Positions 9,449 to 18,586 of a DNA stretch of 64,000 nucleotides are shown one piece after another. The notes under the pieces were generated by a model. That model did not search any database and was not told where the DNA came from. It saw nothing but the letters and a program-made list of their open reading frames with translations. The stretch spans positions 1 to 64,000 of the forward strand of contig SBGD01000063.1 of the NCBI GenBank assembly GCA_006226775.1. The letters run 5' to 3'. The stretch comes from Paracoccaceae bacterium (lineage in GTDB: Bacteria > Pseudomonadota > Alphaproteobacteria > Rhodobacterales > Rhodobacteraceae). Positions within the stretch are counted from its first letter, which is position 1, and every line of letters begins with the position of its first letter. A program made the position numbers and the translations under genes.

Positions 9449-10608
9449 AGATCTCCGACGTTCGCGTGATCCGCTTTCGCACCCATGCCGACCGCTGGGA
9501 CATCGGCCATGCCCGGTTGAAACCGCGCGCCGAGGTGCATCAGACCGTGACCTGCATCGACACCGATGCGGGGCTGACGGGCTATTTCTTCGGCGGCGGC
9601 AAGCACGGCGACCAGGACGGCATGGGCCCGGACGAACAGCGGCTGATCGAAGGCCCGGTGCGCGAGATGATCCTCGGCGCCGATCCCTTTGACCGCGAGT
9701 TGATCTGGAAATGGATGTGGGTCCGCAATATCCCCGAGGTGGCGCAAAGCGTCATCGACTGCGCGCTCTGGGACCTGGCGGGGCGTGCCGCCGACCTGCC
9801 GGTCTACAAGCTGATGGGCGGCGCGCGCGACAAGGTGCCGGCCTATGCCTCGACCTATCCCAACATCGGTCAGCCGCAGGTCTATGCCGAGCATGCGCTG
9901 GACTGTCAGGCGCAGGGCTACCGCGCCTACAAGATCCACCCGCATTACTTCTGGAACCCCGACACCGGGCTGCCCACCAATGGCCGCCCGTCGAACATCC
10001 GCGCCGATATCGAGACCATCAACCTGGTGCGCGAGGCGGTGGGGCCGGAGATGGTGCTGATGTACGATGTCTGGGGCACCTATCACACCATCGAAGAGAC
10101 CATCAAAGTCGGCCGCGAGCTGGAAAAGCTCGATTTCACCTGGTTCGAACACCCGATGCCGGAATACCGGGTCGAGAGCTATCGCCGCCTCTGCCGCGAG
10201 CTTTCCATTCCGATCCTTGCGCCCGAGATCGCCGCGGGCGGCGTCTTCACCCGCGCCGAGTGGATATTGCAGGGCGCCTCGGACATGAGCCGCATGGACA
10301 TCCGCCGCGGTGGCGTCACCGGCTGCCGCAAGACCGCCGTCGTCTGCGAAGCCTTCGGCCAGCGCTGCGAGATCCACATGGCGGGCTGGGGCAACCTTCA
10401 GGTCATGGGCGCGACCTCGGAAGACACCAGCGAATGGTATGAAAAGGGCCTTCTGGCCCCCGGCGTCGACTATGACGCGCCGCACCCCTACCTCAAGCGC
10501 AATTGCGACCCGATGGACGCCGAAGGCCATGTCGCCCTGCCGCAGGCCCCCGGCCTCGGCTACCAGCCGATCTGGGACTACATCGACGCCAACAGGATCG
10601 CGGCATGA
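9445..10608 (+). CDS. Enolase-superfamily dehydratase, second paralogue
   Basis: 387-residue mandelate-racemase family member. Seen: KIHPH (a KxH in place of the more common KxK acid/base motif), metal ligands in [16 protein letters not shown] and LAPEIAAGG, then DIRRGGVTG and EIHMAGWGN, which carry the Asp/His pair on the opposite face. It differs strongly from the enolase relative at 7220, so the two probably act on different sugar acids or epimers. ATGA overlaps on both sides. Substrate not determinable from sequence. Confidence 0.8.
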   Translation: MKISDVRVIRFRTHADRWDIGHARLKPRAEVHQTVTCIDTDAGLTGYFFGGGKHGDQDGMGPDEQRLIEGPVREMILGADPFDRELIWKWMWVRNIPEVAQSVIDCALWDLAGRAADLPVYKLMGGARDKVPAYASTYPNIGQPQVYAEHALDCQAQGYRAYKIHPHYFWNPDTGLPTNGRPSNIRADIETINLVREAVGPEMVLMYDVWGTYHTIEETIKVGRELEKLDFTWFEHPMPEYRVESYRRLCRELSIPILAPEIAAGGVFTRAEWILQGASDMSRMDIRRGGVTGCRKTAVVCEAFGQRCEIHMAGWGNLQVMGATSEDTSEWYEKGLLAPGVDYDAPHPYLKRNCDPMDAEGHVALPQAPGLGYQPIWDYIDANRIAA

Positions 10609-10946
10609 CGCTTTATCGCCGCGCCTGGACCATGGAACTCAACGACGGCGCCGAAGCGGCCTATGAGGCGGCGCATGCCGCGATCTGGCCCGAACTCCGG
10701 GCGCAGATGGCCGAGAGCGGCATCCTGCGCTTCTTCCTCTACCGCTCGGGCACCACGATCTTTGCCTTCCAGGAGCGCAACCGCCCCTTTCCTTCGTCAA
10801 ACCACGCCACCCCCTCCGGCCTCACCGCCCGCTGGTGGCGCGAGATGGCGCCCCTGATGCGCACCGAAGGCCCGGACCACCGACCGATCCACACAGACCT
10901 GCGCGAGGTTTTCGCGCTGGACGCCACCACGGAGACCACACCATGA
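10605..10946 (+). CDS. L-rhamnose mutarotase-like protein (RhaM family)
   Basis: 113-residue COG3254 dimeric alpha/beta-barrel protein expected to interconvert sugar anomers. Seen: YRRAWTMELNDGAEAAYEAAH near the N-terminus (family form: R-x-F-x-M-x-L-x-P-G-x-x-x-x-Y-x-x-x-H), WPELRAQM, and a C-terminal segment with HxPxH-like and LREVF. It is ATGA-coupled on both sides, within catabolic genes. Of all genes here it points best to an L-rhamnose/L-fucose-type 6-deoxy-hexose. Length is normal for the family. Confidence 0.8.
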   Translation: MTLYRRAWTMELNDGAEAAYEAAHAAIWPELRAQMAESGILRFFLYRSGTTIFAFQERNRPFPSSNHATPSGLTARWWREMAPLMRTEGPDHRPIHTDLREVFALDATTETTP

Positions 10947-11851
10947 CAGGCATTACCGGCATCGTGCCGATCCTGCTGACCCCCTTTCGCGCCGACTTGG
11001 GCATCGACTACGCAAGCCTGCGGCTCGAGGTCGAGGCGACGCTGGCCACCGGCGTGCACGGCATCGGCATCGCCATCGGCAGCGAGATCTTCAAGCTCAC
11101 CCCGCGCGAGCGCCGCGAGATGCTGCGCGCCGTGGTCGACCAGGTCGAGGGCCGGGTGCCGGTGATCATGAACACCTCGGCGCCGGGCACCGCGCCCGCG
11201 GTCGAACTGGCGGTCGAGGCCGCCGAGGCCGGCGCCGCGCGGCTGATGATCTGGCCGCCGGATTTCTTCGCGCTGGGCCCCGACGCGGTGATCGACCACC
11301 TGGCGCAGATCGCCGAGGCGGCGCCCCTGCCGATCATCCTGCAGGACGTGCCCCAAGCGCCGATCTCGCCCGCGCTGGCGCTGCGCATCGCGCGAGCCGT
11401 GCCGCAGGTCGACACCATCAAGGTCGAGACCAACCCTACCGTCGCCCAGGTCGGCGCGATGGTCGCGGCGGTGGGCGACAGGCTGACCGTTCTGGGCGGC
11501 GCGGGCGGCGGCACGCTGGTCGAGGAATACCGCCGCGGCGCGCGTGGCACCATGCCGTTCGCCAGCCAGGCCGCCGAGTTCATGCAGGTCTGGCAGGCGC
11601 TGGAGGCGGGCGACGAGGCCCGCGCGGCGGCACTGGTCGAGACCCGGATCCTGCCGGTCAGCCGCCTCGGGTTTCAGTCCGGCGACCTGTTCTACCACGT
11701 CCACAAGGCGCTGCTCTGCCAGGCGGGCATCTTCCGCCACGCGCGGGTGCGCCCGCCCACCGCCACGCCCGACGCCATCACGCAGACCGAGCTTTCGCGC
11801 CTGCTGGCGCGGATCAAGACACCCGACACGAAACTGAAGAAACCCGCATGA
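10943..11851 (+). CDS. DHDPS/NAL-family aldolase or dehydratase
   Basis: 302-residue TIM-barrel Schiff-base lyase. Seen: the Lys of the Schiff base in TIKVETNP and an N-terminal GIVPILLTPF. The YNxP motif that normally supplies the catalytic Tyr is replaced by LQDVP. Inferred role: cleavage or dehydration of a 2-keto-3-deoxy sugar acid. It offers an alternative fate to the FAH-type hydrolase encoded next, with which it overlaps by ATGA. Confidence 0.8.
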   Translation: MTGITGIVPILLTPFRADLGIDYASLRLEVEATLATGVHGIGIAIGSEIFKLTPRERREMLRAVVDQVEGRVPVIMNTSAPGTAPAVELAVEAAEAGAARLMIWPPDFFALGPDAVIDHLAQIAEAAPLPIILQDVPQAPISPALALRIARAVPQVDTIKVETNPTVAQVGAMVAAVGDRLTVLGGAGGGTLVEEYRRGARGTMPFASQAAEFMQVWQALEAGDEARAAALVETRILPVSRLGFQSGDLFYHVHKALLCQAGIFRHARVRPPTATPDAITQTELSRLLARIKTPDTKLKKPA

Positions 11852-12690
11852 AACTTCTCCGCCTTGGCCCCATCGGCGCGGAACGCCCCGCCCTGCTTCA
11901 CAGCGACGGCAGCTACCGCGATCTGTCCTCCGTGGTGCCCGACATTGCCGGCGCCGCGCTGACCGCCGAAGGGCTGGACAAGCTGCGCGCCGTCGATCCT
12001 GCGACCCTGCCGGAAGTGGATGCCGCCACCCGCATCGGCGCCTGCGTCGGTCAGGTCGGCAAGTTCATCTGCATCGGCCTCAACTACGCCGACCACGCCG
12101 AGGAAAGCGGCATGGAAGTGCCCGCGGAGCCGGTGATCTTCATGAAGGCCACCTCGGCGATCTGCGGCCCGAACGACGATGTCGTCCTGCCGCAAGGCAC
12201 CGAAAAAGGCGACTGGGAGGTCGAGCTGGGCGTCGTCATCGGCACGCCCGCCAAAAACGTCCCGGAGGCCGAGGCGCTGGCGCATGTGGCGGGCTATTGC
12301 GTGATCAACGATGTCTCGGAACGCGCGTTTCAGCTGGAACACGGCGGGCAATGGGTCAAGGGCAAGTCGGCCGATACCTTCGGCCCGACCGGCCCCTGGC
12401 TGGTGACGCGCGACGAGGTGGCCGACCCTGGAAACCTCTCGATGTGGCTCGAGGTGAACGGCGAAAAGGTGCAGGACGGCTCGACGAAAACCATGGTCTT
12501 CGGCGTGGCGCATGTGGTGTCCTACCTGTCGCGCTACATGTCGCTGCAACCCGGAGACATCATCTCGACCGGCACGCCTCCGGGCGTCGGGCTGGGGATG
12601 ACGCCGCCGCGGTTCCTGAAAGCGGGCGACGAGATGCGCCTTTCGATCGAAGGGCTGGGCGAACAGCACCAGCAGGTGCGGCAGGGCTGA
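11848..12690 (+). CDS. Fumarylacetoacetate-hydrolase-family protein (2,4-diketo-3-deoxy-acid hydrolase-like)
   Basis: 280-residue FAH-fold hydrolase. Seen: CIGLNYADHAEESGM, PVIFMKATSAICGPND, the metal-binding Glu pair in WEVELGVVIG, the Asp of YCVINDVSERAFQ, and STGTPPGVGLGM. This matches the ureidoglycolate-lyase/diketo-deoxy-rhamnonate and -fuconate hydrolase subgroup. In Sphingomonas-type rhamnose/fucose routes this enzyme splits the 2,4-diketo acid to pyruvate and lactate. Last gene of the plus-strand operon; a hairpin terminator follows. Confidence 0.82.
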   Translation: MKLLRLGPIGAERPALLHSDGSYRDLSSVVPDIAGAALTAEGLDKLRAVDPATLPEVDAATRIGACVGQVGKFICIGLNYADHAEESGMEVPAEPVIFMKATSAICGPNDDVVLPQGTEKGDWEVELGVVIGTPAKNVPEAEALAHVAGYCVINDVSERAFQLEHGGQWVKGKSADTFGPTGPWLVTRDEVADPGNLSMWLEVNGEKVQDGSTKTMVFGVAHVVSYLSRYMSLQPGDIISTGTPPGVGLGMTPPRFLKAGDEMRLSIEGLGEQHQQVRQG

Positions 12691-12718
12691 GCCCTCTTTT
12701 GCCGCAAACGAGGACAAC

Positions 12719-12744
12719 AAGGGCCGGCAGATGCGCCGGCCCTT
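12719..12744. terminator. Bidirectional terminator between convergent operons
   Basis: Perfect 10-bp stem AAGGGCCGGC / GCCGGCCCTT with a 6-base loop AGATGC. It lies between the convergent genes ending at 12690 (plus) and 12773 (minus). The flanks are only weakly T-rich. Confidence 0.7.
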
Positions 12745-12772
12745 CTGTCGTCGAAGCAAAGGGGCGTAGCGC

Positions 12773-14629
12773 TCAGCCCAGGTCCCAGACCCGGATCACC
12801 TCGCCCCCCTCGCGTATCAGCGCCAGATCCTGCGCCGAGGGCAGTGCAGTCGGAACCTCCGGCGGTGTCTCCCCGGCCTCAAGGCGCCCGGCATGGACCC
12901 AGGCGCCGAAGGCCCATTCCCCCGGCGCCAGCGCGCAGGTCAGTTGCGGCACCCAGGTGCGCGGGGCGATCAGGTTGGTATTGGGCTCCGGCGCGATCAC
13001 CCTCGGGGTCCGCGCCATGGCCCCCGGCAGCGGCGCCGGCACATCGGCAATCGCGGTCACGTCCTGCGCCGTCACCATCCGCGCCAGCGTGGGCGTCAGC
13101 TCGGGCGTCAGCGCCGGGCCGGGCGTGGGATCGTCGCGGCGCACCGCGAAGCCGCCCTCGACGGTGCGCACAGCGCGCCCGGTGACGATGCGGTGGATCC
13201 GCAGGTGCCAGGGCGCGCGCGCCAGAAGCCAGGTTTCCACCTCGACCTCGGGCATCGGCGACCAGGCGGAATAGAGCCAATCCGGCCCGATCCGCGCCAT
13301 GTCCTCGCGGCAGCGCACCATGGCCAGCTCGCCGTCCTCGGAAAAGGCCAGCATGTTGTCGAACGGCCCGTTGTCGAAGGCGCGGCCTTCGGTCTCGACG
13401 CTGAAGCCGTAGCGGGTGGCATAGGCGAACTTGTTGTACTTCTCGGCCGTGCGCCCGAAGGTCGGCGATTGCTGCCCGCCGGCCAGCACCGTCACGTCGC
13501 CGCGGTCCTCGAACTTCACCATGCCCGGCTCGGGCAGGCTGATGACCTGCGGGCGCGGGCGGGGCGCGGCTTCCTCGGTGGACCAGAACGGGTGGTCCTC
13601 GGGCAGGGCCAGCGGCGCGAAGGCCTTCATCGCCCAATAGGGCGAGCCGGGGGAATTGTAACGCTCGGCCATCGTGAGCTGCGGATAGCCGTAGCCGATG
13701 CTCAGCACGCCGCGCGGATCGGCGATCGGCCTGTCGGCCCACCAGCGCAGGTTGCGCGCCCAGAACCCGCGGATCTCGGCCCAGGGCAGCGCCTCTTCGC
13801 CGGCCAGCGCCAGCGTGCCCCAGAACCCCGCGTGCGCAAAGCGATAGGTCAGCGAGCGGCCATAGGGCAGCGCGGCCCCATCGGCGGCGTACCAATGGGC
13901 GATCTGCGGCGCGAATTCGCGCGCCCGGGCGCGCAAGCGCTCGCGGCGGGCGCTGTCGGCCTCGGGGCCCAGTTGCGCATAGATCAGCCCGTAGAAATGC
14001 ATCGCGAAGGGGATGTAGTGATCGGCCTGCCGCTTGGCGCCGTCGCGATACCAGCCATTGCCCATGTCCCAGCTTTCCAGCCGGTCGAGGTTGGCCTCGA
14101 TGATCGACAGATCATGCGCGACGCCCACCCGGGTCAGCCCCAGCGAGACCAGCACATGAAAGAAGTTCCAGTTGTTGGGCGCGGGCGTCTGCTGCAGCGA
14201 ATTGAGCAGCCAGTCGCGCAGGCAGGCGCGGCCGCGCGCGCTCATCCCCTCCCAGAAGACCTCGGGCGCCAGCGCCAGCGCATAGCCGATGGCGGCGCTT
14301 TCGACCATGCGCTGATCGCGGTCGGTCACTGGCCCCCAATACTCGGGATGGTCCGGGTCGGCGCCGTTTTCCAGCCCGGTGACGAACTTGTGGGTCTCGT
14401 CGAAGGTCCCGCCCCCGGCCAGGAGCGGCGCGAGCCCCCAGAAGGGCCGCACCAGCCCTTCCAGGTCGGCGGCGGCGGCGTGGAAATGCGCGCCGGTTTG
14501 CCCGAGGGTCACACGGGCGCAGCCCGGCGAGAAGGCCCCGAGCAAGGGCGCGCAGAGATCGGCCACCGCGCGTTGCGCATCGGCGCGACTGGCAAAGCGG
14601 TTGCCCGCCATGGGGGTGCTGTTTGTCAT
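12773..14629 (-). CDS. DUF2264 family protein, putative glycoside hydrolase
   Basis: 618-residue protein. The N-terminal ~380 residues match what I recall of DUF2264 (GxxxGxHFHAAAADLEGLVRPFWGLAPLL, NNWNFFHVLVSLGL, YRDGAKRQADHYIPFAMHFYGLIYA), an alpha/alpha-barrel family that I associate, without certainty, with CAZy GH154 beta-glucuronidases. A beta-rich C-terminal part follows. No signal peptide is visible, so it should act in the cytoplasm on imported oligosaccharide. ATG 14629 is preferred over an upstream TTG because AAGGATCC lies at good spacing. Last gene of the Dpp-type ABC operon. Confidence 0.72.
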   Translation of the reverse strand: MTNSTPMAGNRFASRADAQRAVADLCAPLLGAFSPGCARVTLGQTGAHFHAAAADLEGLVRPFWGLAPLLAGGGTFDETHKFVTGLENGADPDHPEYWGPVTDRDQRMVESAAIGYALALAPEVFWEGMSARGRACLRDWLLNSLQQTPAPNNWNFFHVLVSLGLTRVGVAHDLSIIEANLDRLESWDMGNGWYRDGAKRQADHYIPFAMHFYGLIYAQLGPEADSARRERLRARAREFAPQIAHWYAADGAALPYGRSLTYRFAHAGFWGTLALAGEEALPWAEIRGFWARNLRWWADRPIADPRGVLSIGYGYPQLTMAERYNSPGSPYWAMKAFAPLALPEDHPFWSTEEAAPRPRPQVISLPEPGMVKFEDRGDVTVLAGGQQSPTFGRTAEKYNKFAYATRYGFSVETEGRAFDNGPFDNMLAFSEDGELAMVRCREDMARIGPDWLYSAWSPMPEVEVETWLLARAPWHLRIHRIVTGRAVRTVEGGFAVRRDDPTPGPALTPELTPTLARMVTAQDVTAIADVPAPLPGAMARTPRVIAPEPNTNLIAPRTWVPQLTCALAPGEWAFGAWVHAGRLEAGETPPEVPTALPSAQDLALIREGGEVIRVWDLG

Positions 14630-14659
14630 GTCCAAGGATCCTTTGTCAGGCCACCAGAG

Positions 14660-16330
14660 TCAGGCCACCAGATGCCGCTTGCGCGGGTCGGGGATCGGCA
14701 CCGCGGCAATCAGCCGTTGCGTATAAGGGTCCTGCGGCGCGTCGCAGATCTGCAGCGCGGTGCCGGTCTCGACCACGCGGCCCCGGTGCATCACCGCCAC
14801 CCGGTCGCAGAAATAGCGCACCACGCCGATGTCATGGGCGATGAACAGGATCGCGAGGTCCAACTCGTCGCGCAGCGCGAGCAGCAGGTCGAGGATCTGC
14901 GCGCGGATCGAGCCATCAAGCGCCGAGGTCGCCTCGTCGGCGATGATCACCCGCGGATCGAGCGCGATGGCGCGCGCGATGCCGATGCGCTGGCGCTGGC
15001 CGCCGGAGAAGGCATGCGGGTAGCGCTCCATGGCGCTGGCGGGCAGGCCGACGCGTTCGAGCAATTCGCCGACCCGCTTGCGCAGCGCCGCGCCCTTGAG
15101 CAGACCGCCCACCAGCAGCGGCTCGCCGATGATCTGCTCGACCGTCATGCGGGGGTTGAGCGAGCCGTAGGGGTCCTGGAAGATCATCCGCATCTCGCGG
15201 TAGACCTGCCCGTCGCGGAAGCTGGCCTTGTCGGTCAGGTCGCGGGTGCCGCCGTCGCGGCTGTGATAGAGGGCCGTGCCCTCCTGCGGCTGGAAGCGGC
15301 CCATGAGCACCCGCGCCAGCGTGGTCTTGCCCGAGCCGGATTCGCCGACGATGCCGAGGATCTCGCCGCGCTTGAGCGCGATGGAAACATCGTCCAGCGC
15401 CTGCACGCCGACCTTGCGCTTTTTCAGCAGCTTCTTCTTGGACGGAAAGGCCAGCGACAGGCCGCGCGTCTCGATCAGCACCTCGTCGGAGGCCGGGGCG
15501 ATGCGCCCGTGCGGCGCCTCGTCCAGCCCCAGCGCGGCCTTGAGCAGCTTTTTCGTATAGGCATGGGTCGGCGCGTGAAAGACCTGGTCGACCGGGCCGG
15601 TCTCGACCACCGCGCCATGCAGCATGACGACCACCTGGTCGGCGATCTCGGCCACCACGCCCATGTCATGGGTGATGAACATCACCGCCATGTCGCGGGT
15701 GTCCTGCAAGCCTTTCAACAGCTTGAGGATCTCCGCCTGGGTGGTGACGTCCAGCGCCGTGGTCGGCTCGTCGGCGATCAGGATGTCGGGCTCGCAGCCC
15801 AAGGCCATGGCGATCATCGCGCGCTGCCGCATGCCGCCGGAATACTCGAAGGGGTACTTGTCGATCGCCTCTTCGGGGTTGGCGATCTGCACCGCGCGCA
15901 GGGCCTCGATGGCCTTGGCACGCGCCCCGGCGGCATCGACGTCCTGATGCAGCAGGATCGCCTCGATGATCTGCTGGCCGATGGTATGCACCGGGGAGAG
16001 CGAGGACATCGGCTCCTGAAAGATCATCGCGATGCGCGCGCCTCGGACGGCGCGGATCTCGGCGCCGTCAGGGTCGAGGCCGGAGAGCTCGATCCTCTGC
16101 CCCGCCTTGACGTCGACAAGGTTGATCGCGCCGGACTTGATCACCGCGGGTTCGACGATGTTGAGCACGGCGCGTGCGGTGACCGACTTGCCCGAGCCGG
16201 ATTCACCGACGAAACAGGTGGTCTCGCCCAGTTTCAAATCGAAGCTGACGTCGGAGATTGCCGTGGTTTCGCCCTTGCGGTGGGGGAAGGCGACCGAGAG
16301 GCCGCGGACCTCGAGAACCGTGGTGGTCAT
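14660..16330 (-). CDS. Oligopeptide/oligosaccharide-type ABC transporter ATPase, two fused domains
   Basis: 556-residue protein with two complete ABC modules, equivalent to DppD plus DppF in one chain. Module 1: Walker A GESGSGKS at 42-49, signature FEYSGGMRQR, Walker B DILIADEPTTALD. Module 2: GESGSGKT, FSGGQRQRIG, VIIADEATSALD. The start ATG at 16330 is preferred because GGAGACAGCC sits in front; an in-frame ATG at 16351 lies inside the previous gene. It powers the permeases at 16341 and 17522. Confidence 0.9.
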   Translation of the reverse strand: MTTTVLEVRGLSVAFPHRKGETTAISDVSFDLKLGETTCFVGESGSGKSVTARAVLNIVEPAVIKSGAINLVDVKAGQRIELSGLDPDGAEIRAVRGARIAMIFQEPMSSLSPVHTIGQQIIEAILLHQDVDAAGARAKAIEALRAVQIANPEEAIDKYPFEYSGGMRQRAMIAMALGCEPDILIADEPTTALDVTTQAEILKLLKGLQDTRDMAVMFITHDMGVVAEIADQVVVMLHGAVVETGPVDQVFHAPTHAYTKKLLKAALGLDEAPHGRIAPASDEVLIETRGLSLAFPSKKKLLKKRKVGVQALDDVSIALKRGEILGIVGESGSGKTTLARVLMGRFQPQEGTALYHSRDGGTRDLTDKASFRDGQVYREMRMIFQDPYGSLNPRMTVEQIIGEPLLVGGLLKGAALRKRVGELLERVGLPASAMERYPHAFSGGQRQRIGIARAIALDPRVIIADEATSALDGSIRAQILDLLLALRDELDLAILFIAHDIGVVRYFCDRVAVMHRGRVVETGTALQICDAPQDPYTQRLIAAVPIPDPRKRHLVA

Positions 16331-16340
16331 GGCTGTCTCC

Positions 16341-17522
16341 TCACTTGGCATAGGGGTCCGCGGCGTCGCGCAGCCCGTCGCCGATGAAGTTCATCGCCAG
16401 CACGGCGATCACGATGGCCGCACCGGGCAAGAGCAGCCAGGGGGCGGTGGCCAGCGTGCGGATGTTCTGCGCCTCCTGCAGCAGCACGCCCCAGGAAATC
16501 ACCGGCGCTTGCAGACCGAGGCCAAGGAAGGACAGCGCGGTTTCGGCGAGGATCATCGCCGGGACGGCGAGCGAGGCGGCGGTGATGATGTGGCTGGTGA
16601 AGGCGGGCACCATGTGGCGGACAATGACGCGCAGGTGCGAACAGCCGTCATAGCGCGCGGCGGCGACGTAATCCTCGCCATTGAGCGCCAGGAAGCGGCC
16701 GCGCACCACCCGCGCCAGTTCGGTCCAGCCGAGGAAGGACAGGATCAGCGTGATGGCGAAATAGGTCTGCAAGGGCGACCAGTCGGACGGCATGGCCGCT
16801 GCCAAACCCATCCACAGCGGGATCGTAGGCAGCGAGCGCAGGAACTCGATGGCGCGCTGGGTTACGGCGTCGAACCAGCCGCCGAAATAGCCCGCCGCGC
16901 CGCCGATGATGACGCCGAGCACAAGGCTCATGATCACGCCCACAAGGCCCACCGAGAGCGAGATCTGCGTGCCATAGACCAGCCGCGAGAACATATCGCG
17001 GCCCAGCCGGTCGGCGCCGAAGAGGTAGAAGGGATCGCGCGTCTTCTCGGGGCCCAGCAGGTGGATGTCGGTGGGGATCAGCCCGAAGAGCTTGTAGTCC
17101 CAGCTGCGCTTGAAGAAGGTCAGGTAGATCTTCTTCTCCTCGTCGATGACGAAGGTGCGGCGCAGGGCTTCCGGCTCGATCTCGACCTTGTAGCCGTAGA
17201 CATGGGGGCGGAAGGACCAGCCCTCGTCGGAGCGGTCGATGAAATGCAGCGCCTGCGGCGGCGCATAGGTGTAGCGCGCCTTGACGTTGCCGGGGTCGTT
17301 GGGGGCGACGAATCCGGCAAAGACCGCGACGAAGACGAAAAGGCCGAGGATCCACAGGCTGATGACCGCAAGGCGGTGCTTGGCGAAGCGGCGGCGGATC
17401 AGCTGCCACTGGCTCTCGGTGCCGTGGCTGTGGTCGATGCGCGGATCGACCTCGCCGACCGGGGTGTCGCGCACCGCGCCGATGCGGTCTTCGGGGCTGT
17501 CTGCGGGGGTGATCAGGGTCAT
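16341..17522 (-). CDS. Dpp/Opp-type ABC transporter permease (DppC-like)
   Basis: 393-residue inner-membrane permease. After the first membrane segment (about 52-75) there is a long periplasmic insertion of roughly 100 residues before GADRLGRDMFSRLVYGTQISL, then the membrane core and the coupling loop YVAAARYDGCSHLRVIVRH. The large insertion resembles the longer members of the family used for oligosaccharides or microcin-type substrates (YejE-like) rather than a minimal DppC. It shares one base with the start of its partner gene. Confidence 0.88.
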   Translation of the reverse strand: MTLITPADSPEDRIGAVRDTPVGEVDPRIDHSHGTESQWQLIRRRFAKHRLAVISLWILGLFVFVAVFAGFVAPNDPGNVKARYTYAPPQALHFIDRSDEGWSFRPHVYGYKVEIEPEALRRTFVIDEEKKIYLTFFKRSWDYKLFGLIPTDIHLLGPEKTRDPFYLFGADRLGRDMFSRLVYGTQISLSVGLVGVIMSLVLGVIIGGAAGYFGGWFDAVTQRAIEFLRSLPTIPLWMGLAAAMPSDWSPLQTYFAITLILSFLGWTELARVVRGRFLALNGEDYVAAARYDGCSHLRVIVRHMVPAFTSHIITAASLAVPAMILAETALSFLGLGLQAPVISWGVLLQEAQNIRTLATAPWLLLPGAAIVIAVLAMNFIGDGLRDAADPYAK

Positions 17523-18520
17523 CAGTTGGCTCCCACCATGCCAAGTCGGATGCGCGGATCGATCCAGGCCAGCAGAAGATCGGAAATCAGGGTGCCCACC
17601 AGCGTCAGCAGCCCCATGAACATGATCAGCGCGCCCGCCAGATACATGTCCTGGCTCAGAAGCGCGCGCAGCAGGATCGGCGAGAGCGTCGGCAGGTTCA
17701 GCACGATGGCGGTCACGAAGGACGACGAGATCACCGTCGGCAGCACCCAGCCGATGGTCGAGACCAGCGGGTTCATCGCCACCCGCACCGGGTAGCGCCA
17801 GATCATCCGCCGCCGGCTCAGCCCCTTGGCGCGGGCGGTCAGCACGTAGGGCTTGTTCAACTCATCCAGCAGGTTGGCGCGCAGCACGCGGACCAGTTGC
17901 GCCGCTCCGGCGGTCGAGATCACGAGGATCGGCGCCCAGACGTGACTTGCGAAATCGAGGAAGCGGTCCAGCGACCAGCGGGCGTTCATGTATTCGGGCG
18001 AGAAGAGGCCGGTGATGGTCACGCCGAACCAGTTGTAGCAGATGTACATCAGCACCAGCGCGAACAGGAAGTTGGGGATGGCGAGGCCGAGGAAGCCCAG
18101 GATCGTGGCGACGTAATCGCCGACCGAATATTGGTTCACCGCGGAATAGATACCGATCGGGATCGACACCGCCCACATCACCACCACCGCGGTCAGTTCC
18201 ACCGCCAGCGAGATGCCGATGCGCTGCGAGAAGATCTCGGAGACCGGGCGCTGCATCTCGAAGCTGTAGCCGAAGTTGCCGACCAGGATTTCCGACAGCC
18301 AGGCCCAGTATTGCACCAGCACCGGCGCGTCCAGCTTGTAGCGTTCGCGCAGCGCGATGATCGTGTCCTGATCGACGCTCTCGCCCGAGGCCGAGAGGCT
18401 GGCGATATAGGAGGTGACGAAATCCCCCGGCGGCAGCTGGATCACGATGAAGACCACGACCGACAGGGCCAGAAGCGTCAGGATCATCGTCAGAAGCCGG
18501 CGGCTCAGATAGCTCAGCAT
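17522..18520 (-). CDS. Dpp/Opp-type ABC transporter permease (DppB-like)
   Basis: 332-residue permease with N-terminal membrane helix LSRRLLTMILTLLALSVVVF and PPGDF typical of DppB relatives, several hydrophobic segments, and the coupling loop YVLTARAKGLSRRRMIWRY. GGAGGAGAG precedes the start. Together with the permease at 16341 it forms the channel. Confidence 0.92.
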   Translation of the reverse strand: MLSYLSRRLLTMILTLLALSVVVFIVIQLPPGDFVTSYIASLSASGESVDQDTIIALRERYKLDAPVLVQYWAWLSEILVGNFGYSFEMQRPVSEIFSQRIGISLAVELTAVVVMWAVSIPIGIYSAVNQYSVGDYVATILGFLGLAIPNFLFALVLMYICYNWFGVTITGLFSPEYMNARWSLDRFLDFASHVWAPILVISTAGAAQLVRVLRANLLDELNKPYVLTARAKGLSRRRMIWRYPVRVAMNPLVSTIGWVLPTVISSSFVTAIVLNLPTLSPILLRALLSQDMYLAGALIMFMGLLTLVGTLISDLLLAWIDPRIRLGMVGAN

Positions 18521-18586
18521 GGGTCTCTCCTCCCCCCAGGGACACGGGCCGTTCGGGCGCGGACGAAAGGCCCGCGCCCGGAGCGC

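Noticed and set aside
12893-16387. Open frame of 1164 codons on the plus strand
   Set aside because: It lies opposite the DUF2264 and ABC ATPase genes, which have clear family motifs. The antisense translation is rich in Arg, Gly and His with no recognisable domain, typical of GC-rich shadow frames.
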